A stretch of 55,948 bases of DNA from a virus. A model generated the notes under the pieces. The model was not told the origin of the DNA and ran no database searches. It worked only from the letters and a program-made list of their open reading frames with translations. The stretch spans positions 1-55,948 of the IMG/VR virus record IMGVR_UViG_3300017991_000130; one strand, given 5' to 3'. A program made the translations under genes and the position numbers. Below, one piece after another: positions 48,927 through 55,948 of this stretch; position 1 is the stretch's first letter; every line of letters starts with the position of its first letter.

Positions 48927-51276
48927 CCGGTTGGCCGTCTTCTTTGTCGTCTTCTTCATCGCTCAGGTCCTCGTTCCACGCCTCTTTCAACAGCCGCAGC
49001 CGCGCGGCCTCAATCTGCTCGGCCAGGAACGTCTTGCGGTGCCAGAGCCCGCTCGTGCGGCAGGAGGCATCGGCGACGTTCCGCCGGCCGATGGCGACAC
49101 AGTAGTCCTTGGCCCGGGAGATTGCCGTATACGTCCATTCGCGAGTCATCACCCGCCGGGCGCCGCCGTAGCCGTCGAGCATCACGAGGACGATCGGCCA
49201 CTCGCTGCCCTGGGACTTGTGGACGCTGATCGCGTAGGCCAGGTCGAAGTCGCAGCCGGCGGCCGGCTGGCCGTCCTCGCTCTCGTGCGGCCGGCCGCGG
49301 GGAACGCGCACCAGCCGCGCCGGCGTCTCCAGCCGGGCAGTGAATGAGCGTTCGGACAACTCCATTACGCGGGCCTGCTCGCCATTGGCCACGTAGGCTT
49401 CACCCGGCTGCGGCGAGCCGTTCTGGTCGCCTTCGATCAGGGGCAGCGTGCCGTTTTTCAAGCAGACGATCTTATCGCCCTCGCGGAAGGGGCAGCCGCC
49501 GACGGTCTCGCCAGTCGGATTGAGCAGCCCTTGGAGGTGCTTGTTGAGCAGCTTGCGGGCCAGCGGTGATTTGTCGTTCACGGGCACTACGACCTGGACG
49601 TCCCAGATCGGATCGTAGCGGCTCCCGTCGAGTCGGGCGTAAAACGCCTCCAGCTCGGCGATCTGCGCGGCCGGCTCCGATTGCTCGACGAGGACCAGGT
49701 TCTCCGGCTCGTCGCCCTCCAGCTCGAGCGCGGGTGAGAAGCGGATGCGATGCCGATCGCGGATCTCGGCACAACTCCGCACGATCCGCCCGGCGTTGCG
49801 GCGAATCTTCTGGAGGTGCCCGGAGGGCAGCCCGGCGGCGATCAGGTCTCGAAGCGGCGCCCCGTGGCCGACCGGGGCGAGCTGGTTGGGATCGCCCACC
49901 AAGAGCACGCGGCAGCCGTCGGGCCTGGCCGCCAAGAGCGAGGCAAAGAGACTGGTATCGCACATCGAAAATTCGTCGACGAAGAGGAAATCGAGCGCCA
50001 GCGGATTGTCCTCGTTATGCTCGAAACACCAGCCCTCTGCTCGCGTGCCCTGGCCCTCGGCCTGGACCACACCTAAGAGGCGGTGGATGGTCGTGGCCTG
50101 GATCGACAGACTTTGCTTGGCCAGACTCTCGGTGGCCCGGACAGCAGCCTTGCCCGTCGGCGCGCAGACGGCCACGCGGGCAGCGCCCTGTATTCGCTCG
50201 ATTCCGCGGATGATCTGTGCCAGGGCAAAGGTCTTTCCCGTCCCGGGCGAGCCGGCCAGGACGCCCATGAAGCCGCCCATGGCCTTGGTAACTTCCGCCT
50301 GCTGGTGCTCGCTGAGCAAAGGCATGTAGGTCGCCGGATCGGGCCACCAGGCCACCGAGGCCAGCGATTCCCGCTCGGCGCGGTGGACGTACTCGGCGGC
50401 CCGCGTTTCGGCCCACGCCTTGGCCGTCTCGGCAATCCAGCGGCAGCCGGCGGCATCGGCCCGCTCGGTCAGCAGGCCGTTCTCCCGGGCCAGTATCAGC
50501 GCCTCTTCGAGCTTCAGTTGCGCGCCGGAAATTGATTGCGCCAGCGCCCGCCGGCCGTCCTCCAGCCGGTACCAGGTGTGGCCTTCGCCCGTGGAGGCGA
50601 TCGCGTGCCACAGACAATACGCCTGCCTGGCGACGGCCGCCGGATCGTGGCCCAGCTCCAGGTACAAGGCATCGGCCCGCAGGAACCCCACGCCGGGGAA
50701 TTGCATCACGAGATACGGATTCTGGCGGACGATCCGCGGCGCGTCTTCGCCCCATTGGCGAATCAGTTTTTCGGGCAGCGAACGCGGGAAGCCCCGCTTG
50801 CCGATCAGCCCCTCCAGTTCGATCGTCACTCTCTCCAGCCGCTCGTGTGCGCGGAAGTACTCGGCAGCCGCCTCTGCCCGCTCGGGCGTGAGCCCCTCAA
50901 CCTCCTCGGCCACCAGGTCCGGATCGCTGCGCATGACCTCCAGCGACCGCTCGCGATAGAGGTTCCAGATCCGCTGAGCACGGGCCGAGCCGATGCCCGG
51001 GCCCTTGGTGAGATACCTCACCGTAGCCCGCTCGCCGGCGGGCATGGCGATCGTGAGACTCGTGAAGTGGAATTGTCGGCCGAACCGCGGGTGCGTAGTC
51101 CATTGTCCCATGAAGCGGTAGGTCAAGCCGCATTCGAGCGCCCCGCGGGCGGCGCGGCCTTTGACCACTGTGCCGTCTTCCAACGTGCCGATGACGGTCC
51201 GCCGTTCCGGGTCGGCGTCTTGGAAGACGTGCTTCTCCCAGTCGAAAACGCCAGAGACCTCCTCATGCCGATGCAC
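48883..51276 (-). CDS. RecD2-type helicase
   Basis: 797 aa from GTG 51276 (AGAAGG upstream). HhH-type N-region (GPGIGSARAQRIW), Walker A GSPGTGKT (342-349), Walker B LFVDEF (431-436), LVGDPNQLAPVG (motif III), and VHKSQGSEW plus TYTAISRAKDY near the end (motifs V/VI). 5'-3' helicase of recombination/replication. Acidic tail then ESLSAPANGA. Confidence 0.8.
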   Translation of the reverse strand: MHRHEEVSGVFDWEKHVFQDADPERRTVIGTLEDGTVVKGRAARGALECGLTYRFMGQWTTHPRFGRQFHFTSLTIAMPAGERATVRYLTKGPGIGSARAQRIWNLYRERSLEVMRSDPDLVAEEVEGLTPERAEAAAEYFRAHERLERVTIELEGLIGKRGFPRSLPEKLIRQWGEDAPRIVRQNPYLVMQFPGVGFLRADALYLELGHDPAAVARQAYCLWHAIASTGEGHTWYRLEDGRRALAQSISGAQLKLEEALILARENGLLTERADAAGCRWIAETAKAWAETRAAEYVHRAERESLASVAWWPDPATYMPLLSEHQQAEVTKAMGGFMGVLAGSPGTGKTFALAQIIRGIERIQGAARVAVCAPTGKAAVRATESLAKQSLSIQATTIHRLLGVVQAEGQGTRAEGWCFEHNEDNPLALDFLFVDEFSMCDTSLFASLLAARPDGCRVLLVGDPNQLAPVGHGAPLRDLIAAGLPSGHLQKIRRNAGRIVRSCAEIRDRHRIRFSPALELEGDEPENLVLVEQSEPAAQIAELEAFYARLDGSRYDPIWDVQVVVPVNDKSPLARKLLNKHLQGLLNPTGETVGGCPFREGDKIVCLKNGTLPLIEGDQNGSPQPGEAYVANGEQARVMELSERSFTARLETPARLVRVPRGRPHESEDGQPAAGCDFDLAYAISVHKSQGSEWPIVLVMLDGYGGARRVMTREWTYTAISRAKDYCVAIGRRNVADASCRTSGLWHRKTFLAEQIEAARLRLLKEAWNEDLSDEEDDKEDGQPDGRAESLSAPANGA

Positions 51277-51288
51277 AATCGTGCCTTC

Positions 51289-51837
51289 TCAAATGTGGGT
51301 CCACGTCTTTCGGTGCACAATCTGAAACACCGTGACTTGATGCACGCCAAACTCCTCTGCCAGTGATTTCATCGTGCATCCAGGCTTGTACCACTTGTAT
51401 CGCCGTCGAATTTCCAACACTTGGAATTCGCTCAGCACTGCACCGTTTTGTCGGCTTCCAAGAGCTTGATGTCCATTGCGTCTCTTGTCCCGTGCGTTTT
51501 CCTTCCACGTTCCCCAGCAAAGATTGCTTAAAGCATTGTTGATGGGATTGTCATCTAGGTGCCGAGCAACCATCCCGTTTGGACACGGCCCAACAAATGC
51601 TTCTAGCAGTAGCGAGCGAATCGTTCTGATCGTGTATTTCCCCTTGTGACACAGATTCACCATTAGATAACCGTGTTTGTGAGTGAACGTTTTTCGGCGT
51701 TTCCACTTGCCGGCCCTGGCGTAATGCGAACCGGGAATCTTGTTGGTCCAGACGCTGCCATTACTTCCAATACGGTAGCCGGGGAATCCATTAATCGGTC
51801 GGTACTCAACGCCGATCAGCTCTTTGTGGCGATGCAT
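51289..51837 (-). CDS. HNH homing endonuclease (NUMOD4-type)
   Basis: 182 aa. INGFPGYRIGSNGSVWTNK is the NUMOD4 start, VARHLDDNPINNALSNLCWG with KENARDK is the HNH core, and a C-terminal HTH (MKSLAEEFGVHQVTVFQIVH) follows. Clearly AT-richer than its neighbours, so likely acquired. The first residues MHRHKELIGV mimic the RecD start MHRHEEVSGV. Confidence 0.8.
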   Translation of the reverse strand: MHRHKELIGVEYRPINGFPGYRIGSNGSVWTNKIPGSHYARAGKWKRRKTFTHKHGYLMVNLCHKGKYTIRTIRSLLLEAFVGPCPNGMVARHLDDNPINNALSNLCWGTWKENARDKRRNGHQALGSRQNGAVLSEFQVLEIRRRYKWYKPGCTMKSLAEEFGVHQVTVFQIVHRKTWTHI

Positions 51838-51956
51838 AATTGCTACACCAATACCGCATCTTCGTCATGGAACACCGACTCGCCGGCCGCTACACGGGCT
51901 GCGTAGATTTCCAAACGGGACCTGCCCGGCGGCGCAGATGTTGGTTGCGCGGCCGG
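51838..51956. other. Short gap upstream of HNH with a possible readthrough frame
   Basis: After the preceding TAA the same frame is open (RSRLEIYAARVAAGESVFHD) and stops just before the HNH start. No start codon, so it may be a decayed end. Confidence 0.35.
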
Positions 51957-52091
51957 TTACGGCTTGGCGGTCACGATGGCCCGTTCGATTGCTTCATTCT
52001 TCGCGGCGCGGTACGCGGCTTTCTTGGCCTTGATTTCCGCCGCGTGCTCGGCATAGTACGCGGCCATGTAGCTTTTGCGGTCGAACATCAT
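51957..52091 (-). CDS. Small basic/alanine-rich peptide
   Basis: 44 aa from ATG 52091 (ATGA overlap). FDRKSYMAAYYAEHAAEIKA and AKKAAYRAAK repeat an AAY/KK motif common in small phage proteins of unknown role. Confidence 0.55.
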   Translation of the reverse strand: MMFDRKSYMAAYYAEHAAEIKAKKAAYRAAKNEAIERAIVTAKP

Positions 52092-52381
52092 TTTGTACAA
52101 TCTGTGTATTCCGTGTGTTCTGTGATTCCTTTTGCCTTCGCCTCGTAGTAGCCGCGGAACCACCAGTACCGTGGAAGCCCTTGCGGATAGGGACAGTCTG
52201 ATTCGCTCCCGCCTGCGGCGGCCGCTTTGCGCCCGGCAGCCTCAACGGCGGACATCGGCTCCAGCACGAAATGCGGGCGGCGGCGTCTTGTGGCCGCTTG
52301 GGTCGCCTCCAGGCACTCCAGGCAATGACCCGTGATCTCATCAACGTCCGCCGCCAGCCCGCAGCCTAAGCATCGCCTCAT
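52088..52381 (-). CDS. Zinc-ribbon protein whose tail is encoded by the host-type repeat
   Basis: 97 aa; ATGA overlap. CLGCGLAADVDEITGHCLEC is a zinc ribbon. The last residues ITEHTEYTDCTK are encoded by repeat locus C, so the gene has captured it. Confidence 0.55.
   Translation of the reverse strand: MRRCLGCGLAADVDEITGHCLECLEATQAATRRRRPHFVLEPMSAVEAAGRKAAAAGGSESDCPYPQGLPRYWWFRGYYEAKAKGITEHTEYTDCTK
52101..52129. repeat. Host-type repeat element, locus C
   Basis: TCTGTGTATTCCGTGTGTTC then TGTGATTCC, single-armed; encodes the gene tail HTEYTD. Confidence 0.55.
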
Positions 52382-52551
52382 AGCTCCAGCCTCCAACCGT
52401 GTTCGGTCCACACCAGTCGCGGCCCTTGATCGTCGTCGCTATCCGGCGGGGCGTCGGCCGTCGTTTCTGCCGCCTTCAGCAGTCCGGCAGCCGACATCAA
52501 CCGGCAGACCAGCCGATCCCACCAGGCGTAAATGCGGGCCAGAAAACGCAT
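52378..52551 (-). CDS. Small hypothetical protein
   Basis: 57 aa; AAGGAGG seven bases before the ATG 52551. Amphipathic N-terminal segment (RFLARIYAWWDRLVCRLMSA), then acidic and beta. Possibly membrane or dimer helix. Confidence 0.55.
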   Translation of the reverse strand: MRFLARIYAWWDRLVCRLMSAAGLLKAAETTADAPPDSDDDQGPRLVWTEHGWRLEL

Positions 52552-52574
52552 CGCAACACCTCCTTGCAGCTTAC

Positions 52575-52635
52575 GGGAAAAGGCAGCCGACCGGCGGCTT
52601 CGTGCCCAGGGGCTCCTCTTTCCCCGCCGATCGGC
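52575..52635 (-). terminator. Terminator-like hairpin after the SSB-like gene
   Basis: Minus strand GCCGATCGGCGG (52635-52624) and CCGCCGGTCGGC (52596-52585) form a 12-bp stem with a G-U pair, followed by TGCCTTTTCC. Weak or partial terminator between early genes. Confidence 0.5.
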
Positions 52636-52657
52636 TTGCCGGGAGCAGTTCTTTGAA

Positions 52658-53290
52658 TCAGAACAGATCGTCGCCGCCGTCGCCGAACGGCGAATCGCCG
52701 GCATCGAAGGGCGGCGTGTCTGGCGGCGGCTGCTTGTCGGCTGCCGGGCCTTCATCCGTGGCCACGCCGCCGCCGGGCTCGCCAAACGGATTGTCGGTGC
52801 CGCGATCCATTGCCAGCCGACGGCGGAACTCGGCCAGCTTGGCCTCGTTAAGCGGGATGCCCTTGGCCTTCGGCGAATCAATGGCCCAGATGTTGAAGTT
52901 CAACTTGTTCCGCGTCTTGCCCTGGTACTCCTCGGGCACCAGCTTGCCGCAAAACAGCCGGCCGATGGCCGGGCTCCAGTCGGTGCTCCATTGCTTTTCC
53001 GTATCCTTGAGCCGCTTCAATTCTTCGGCGCTGGTCATTCCCAGTGCAACGGCAAATTGCATCAACCGTCCCAACGCCGTCGGCGAGAGCGCAAAATACT
53101 CCCGATGAATCTTGCCCTCTTGGCCCGGCGTCGTGCCGGAACAGACCTCACAATCGGCCCACAGAGCGCCGCTCTTCGGGTCTTCAGGCTGGACCTCGAT
53201 TACCTCGAACAGATACTCGCCCGGCTCGGGCCGGTCTGGTCCGTCGAGCTTGTTAGGGTCGAACCCGTCTAGGTCATACTCGTACGTCAT
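52658..53290 (-). CDS. SSB-like protein (DUF669-type) with acidic tail
   Basis: 210 aa. EYLFEVIEVQPEDPKSGALW, HREYFALSPTALGRLMQFAV and KLNFNIWAI follow the DUF669 pattern. The end VATDEGPAADKQPPPDTPPF then DAGDSPFGDGGDDLF is an acidic tail of SSB type. GGGAG precedes the ATG 53290. Probably binds single-stranded DNA next to the annealase. Confidence 0.65.
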   Translation of the reverse strand: MTYEYDLDGFDPNKLDGPDRPEPGEYLFEVIEVQPEDPKSGALWADCEVCSGTTPGQEGKIHREYFALSPTALGRLMQFAVALGMTSAEELKRLKDTEKQWSTDWSPAIGRLFCGKLVPEEYQGKTRNKLNFNIWAIDSPKAKGIPLNEAKLAEFRRRLAMDRGTDNPFGEPGGGVATDEGPAADKQPPPDTPPFDAGDSPFGDGGDDLF

Positions 53291-53481
53291 GGTTTTGTGC
53301 TCCCTGTCTGTTGCAGGGCCGCTTCCACGGCCCTGAATTCGTAACTCGTGTGAGACCAAGTGGGCGGGTAGCCGATCGCTTCCAGCCCTGTGAAATAGAC
53401 CTCCTCACTGTCGTACCGCCGCACCAACGGGACAAATTGCGGCGGCCAGGCCCGCGAATCGAGCCACGGCCGCCGCGTCAG
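53287..53481 (-). CDS. Small hypothetical protein (start uncertain)
   Basis: 64 codons: TRRPWLDSRAWPPQFVPLVR ... YFTGLEAIGYPPTWSHTSYE; stop overlaps the next ATG. Only CTG (53481) matches the coupling and GGAGGG position; a TTG lies inside. Confidence 0.5.
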   Translation of the reverse strand: MTRRPWLDSRAWPPQFVPLVRRYDSEEVYFTGLEAIGYPPTWSHTSYEFRAVEAALQQTGSTKP

Positions 53482-54455
53482 TTTCCCTCCCGCTTCGCCT
53501 GCTCGCGCTCGAGCACCTCGATCAGACCGTTGCAGTAGGCCTCGGACAGGTCCGAGACCTTTGCGGCACCGGCCCGGGCCAGCATCGCAGACAGCTTTTC
53601 GCGATTGACGCCCAGCGTCGTGACCAGGTGTTTGACCTTGGTGACCTGGTTGACCGTGGCCTTGCCGTTGGCCGGTGGGGACGCCGGTTCGGGCGGCGGT
53701 ACGTGCTTCGGCAACTCTTCGTCCGTCATCAGCCGCGTGGTCTTGCCCATCGCCTGGGCCTCCGCCTCGCTGGCCACCGTGCCGTCGTCCGGCCTGGCCG
53801 GTTTTGCCGCAGGCGGTGTGGCCTCGGTCGTTTTTGCCTCTTCGGCGGGGACGATGTCGGCCTCGATGTAGTCGGCCGTCTCTTCCGGCGTGTAGTGCCC
53901 CGCCACGACCTCCGGCGCGACGGCCCGCACGCCGTCACTGACCACGCGGGCCCAGAGCATCTGCATCCGCGACCGCGGCGTGGCGTACTTCGGCTTGACC
54001 TTCAGTCGGTCCGTTTTGCCAGTTGCCAGCAGTCCCACCAAATCCGATTCGCGCCCCTCGTAGACGAACGGTTCCTTCGCCGCGTCGGCCCACGTCAACT
54101 CGAAAACGTGGCTCTTGCGACTCTTCGTCAGCTTAATCGCCGCCCGTTCCGGCGAGCGCTCGAGAATCTCGTGCGAGCCGCCGGTCTGCGAGGCGAAGTC
54201 CGCCAGCATGGCGTCGGCCTTCATCGAGAGCTTGCCCTTGATCAGGTGGTACCGTTCAGCCAGTGCCAACGGTGGCATTTTCCGGGCGGCGCACTCCAGG
54301 GCCAGCACGTAGCCTTGGCTCGGCGTGTCGCAGCCGAACATGCCGCTGGAATGGATCATCCGGGCGAGTTCCTTCAAGAACTCGCCCGAGTCCTTGGCCC
54401 GGTCGTAGACCGTGGGCAGGGCCACCGTCTTGACCGGAGCAGAAAAGGTTGTCAT
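53478..54455 (-). CDS. recT: RecT-like single-strand annealase
   Basis: 325 aa. FGCDTPSQGYVLALECAARK, KGKLSMKADAMLADF, QMLWARVVSDGVRAVAPEVV and GHYTPEE match the RecT family. Pro/Ala linker, then a helical C-terminal domain. Anneals strands during phage recombination. Confidence 0.7.
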   Translation of the reverse strand: MTTFSAPVKTVALPTVYDRAKDSGEFLKELARMIHSSGMFGCDTPSQGYVLALECAARKMPPLALAERYHLIKGKLSMKADAMLADFASQTGGSHEILERSPERAAIKLTKSRKSHVFELTWADAAKEPFVYEGRESDLVGLLATGKTDRLKVKPKYATPRSRMQMLWARVVSDGVRAVAPEVVAGHYTPEETADYIEADIVPAEEAKTTEATPPAAKPARPDDGTVASEAEAQAMGKTTRLMTDEELPKHVPPPEPASPPANGKATVNQVTKVKHLVTTLGVNREKLSAMLARAGAAKVSDLSEAYCNGLIEVLEREQAKREGN

Positions 54456-54484
54456 CGTCGTTTGCTCCCATTAGGGTTACTGGA

Positions 54485-54901
54485 TCAGTCGTGAAACCAC
54501 CGCTGGAGCCCGTCCAGCATGTTTTCCAGGGCCTCAAGCTGGCCGGCTGTCGCATAGCCCGTTCTCTCGATGGTGGCGACGATGTCCGCCGCTTTTTCGC
54601 TCACGCTAAGGGCAAACTCCTCTCCTCCGGGTGGAATGTCATCCGCCAGTTCCTGGATCTCCTCCGCAGCGGACAGGACTTCGCTCACCTCGGCCGGCTC
54701 CGGCTTGGCGGACGGTTTTCTCGGCGGCGGATCGGCACTCGCCGCCCTGACCAGCGGCGGGAAGACAGCCCGGTTCAGCACATTGAGCGAGTGATAGACG
54801 GTCGCCACTGGCGACATTTCCAGCCGTTGGGCGAGCCTCTGCAAGGCTGCCGCTGCGTCGCCGCTCAGTTCGAGCTTGATCGACTCGATCGAGCCAGCCA
54901 T
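54485..54901 (-). CDS. RHH-like regulator with C-terminal helical domain
   Basis: 138 aa. SIKLELSGDAAAALQRLAQR then MSPVATVYHSLNVLN looks like an RHH; a Pro-rich linker leads to IERTGYATAGQLEALENMLD. ATG shares a base with the previous stop (TGATG). Confidence 0.55.
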   Translation of the reverse strand: MAGSIESIKLELSGDAAAALQRLAQRLEMSPVATVYHSLNVLNRAVFPPLVRAASADPPPRKPSAKPEPAEVSEVLSAAEEIQELADDIPPGGEEFALSVSEKAADIVATIERTGYATAGQLEALENMLDGLQRWFHD

Positions 54902-55803
54902 CAGAGCACCCCCATCTTGGCCGCCACCTGGCGTGTGACCTCAAGATCGTTCCCGAGGTAGTCAAAAGCCTGTGTGCGCTCCTCCGGCGTTCCCCAAAAG
55001 AGCCGGGCGAAGTTGGCGCCGTTGCCGAACTTTCGCTGCGTGTCGAAGTACTGCGCCAGCCGGTCCAGCTTCGCCCGCTCGCCGTAGACGCCGCAGGCCC
55101 ACGCGGCCATCGTGTCTACGAACAGGCGGTTCCACGACCAGCGGCCGCCACTGAAGTTGAACGCCTCCGGCGGGATCGCGATGCCCAACAGCCACGACCG
55201 GCGGACCAGGAACGGCAGGTCGAAACCGTAGATGTTGTGGCCGATCATCTGCTGTTGCCGTTCTCTGTGGTAGTTGAATCGGCCCCACCAGCGCCGGAGC
55301 AGCGCCTCTTCACCTTGGCCATTGTCGCTTTGACTGGCCCAGTCCAGATCGGTCTTTCCGCTCGACAGATACCCGATGGCCAGCACGCGGCCGGTCAACG
55401 GCGAGAGCGGGGCCCGTTCCACGAACGCCAGCCACGCCTGCTCGCGGGCCTCTGCCAGTCGGGCAGTCGCCTCCGCGACCGCCTTCTCGTGCTCCGTGCG
55501 TTTCTGCTCGATTTTCTGCTTGATCTTGGCCTCGTCCTTCATGTTGCCCGTCTTGACGCAAGACGCGTCGAACGGCTGGCCGACCGGTTCCACCCCTTTG
55601 ACCTTGGATTCGTCGAACTCGAACATGTCCGTCAGCACGCCGGATTCTGCCGGGCCGGTCTCGCAATCAAATACCACCGTACCTGACAGATTCTCCTGGA
55701 CGGGTTGTGGCTCATGCGCCGGTTGTTCGTCCCGCTTCTCGGCGGTGGCTGTCGCCGGGCCGCCAGACGACTCGAACATGTCGCCGAACAGGTCGTCGCT
55801 CAC
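54901..55803 (-). CDS. DEDD-family 3'-5' exonuclease
   Basis: 300 aa from GTG 55803 (GAGGAG seven bases before); an earlier GTG at 55872 lacks an SD. ExoI motif VVFDCETG (D46, E48), ExoII HNIYGFDLPF (N190, D195), ExoIII YLGND (Y282, D286). Same fold as PolB/DnaQ proofreading domains. First gene of the early block seen in this window. Confidence 0.75.
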   Translation of the reverse strand: MSDDLFGDMFESSGGPATATAEKRDEQPAHEPQPVQENLSGTVVFDCETGPAESGVLTDMFEFDESKVKGVEPVGQPFDASCVKTGNMKDEAKIKQKIEQKRTEHEKAVAEATARLAEAREQAWLAFVERAPLSPLTGRVLAIGYLSSGKTDLDWASQSDNGQGEEALLRRWWGRFNYHRERQQQMIGHNIYGFDLPFLVRRSWLLGIAIPPEAFNFSGGRWSWNRLFVDTMAAWACGVYGERAKLDRLAQYFDTQRKFGNGANFARLFWGTPEERTQAFDYLGNDLEVTRQVAAKMGVL

Positions 55804-55948
55804 AAGACTGCTCCTCGTCTCGAACAGCGCCCCGGCTGGCGTCCGGCCGCCCGGGGCGCGCCTCGTTATCACCGTGCGTCATGCGCGGCGGACTGACGTT
55901 TCTCGATGACTCGTCTTTCGGCCGCTGCAAGCCGTCGCGGCGGATAGC
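55804..55948 (-). other. Right edge, possible continuation of the excisionase-like gene
   Basis: If the end joined the start directly, the HTH frame from 101 would continue 22 codons and stop at 55879-55881, with an ATG overlapping (ATGA). The joined text is only loosely Xis-like. Other frames are open too. Confidence 0.3.

Overview
The window reads as one temperate, siphovirus-like phage genome, either a prophage or a circularly permuted free phage. It is GC-rich and almost entirely transcribed on the minus strand, with dense translational coupling (ATGA, GTGA and TGATG overlaps at most gene junctions). The host is probably a planctomycete or relative. That is an inference from three copies of CCGTG/TTCCG-type intergenic repeats and from the style of several virion proteins; nothing in the window proves it.

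Layout in transcription order (right to left). (1) 43.7-55.9 kb, early module: DEDD exonuclease, RHH-like protein, RecT-like annealase, SSB-like protein with an acidic tail, small zinc proteins, HNH endonuclease, RecD-type helicase, ERCC4-type nuclease, ASCH protein, TOPRIM primase and AAA+ helicase. (2) 42.9-43.74 kb, non-coding, with two in-phase arrays of 11-bp iterons: a strong origin candidate. (3) 35.5-42.9 kb, packaging: small and large terminase (the large one carries a mini-intein in its P-loop), a KTSC-domain protein and small proteins. (4) 30.9-35.5 kb, receptor-binding region: beta-helix spike, 916-residue fibre, and two small frameshifted genes. (5) 27.2-30.9 kb: a portal protein fused to a type IB topoisomerase domain, plus two small genes. 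(6) 24.9-27.26 kb: the only plus-strand block, a five-gene moron with its own promoter; four of its genes are each preceded by the same hairpin plus Shine-Dalgarno module. (7) 20.6-24.6 kb: lysis/envelope-like genes (permuted NlpC/P60-like hydrolase, small membrane proteins, membrane-anchored trypsin-like protease). (8) 10.2-20.6 kb: head and tail genes in classical order, starting with a promoter and attenuator-like terminator, then protease/scaffold, decoration, capsid, connector, tail tube, frameshifted tail chaperone, tape measure and tail-tip proteins. (9) 0.37-10.1 kb: a glycan cassette (epimerase, sulfotransferase, methyltransferases, glycosyltransferases) interleaved with tail proteins. 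(10) 1-0.37 kb: a tRNA-Gly 3' half (att-like), inverted repeats, and a strong leaderless early promoter reading into an excisionase-like HTH gene that runs off the left edge and may continue at the right edge.

The observations most worth a second look are the portal-topoisomerase IB fusion, a 52-codon reading frame that encodes only an SSB-type acidic tail ending DDDIPF, the hairpin-SD cassettes of the moron, the iteron origin, and the glycan cassette with a glycosyltransferase fused to a DUF579-like methyltransferase. No integrase, CRISPR array or rRNA was seen.
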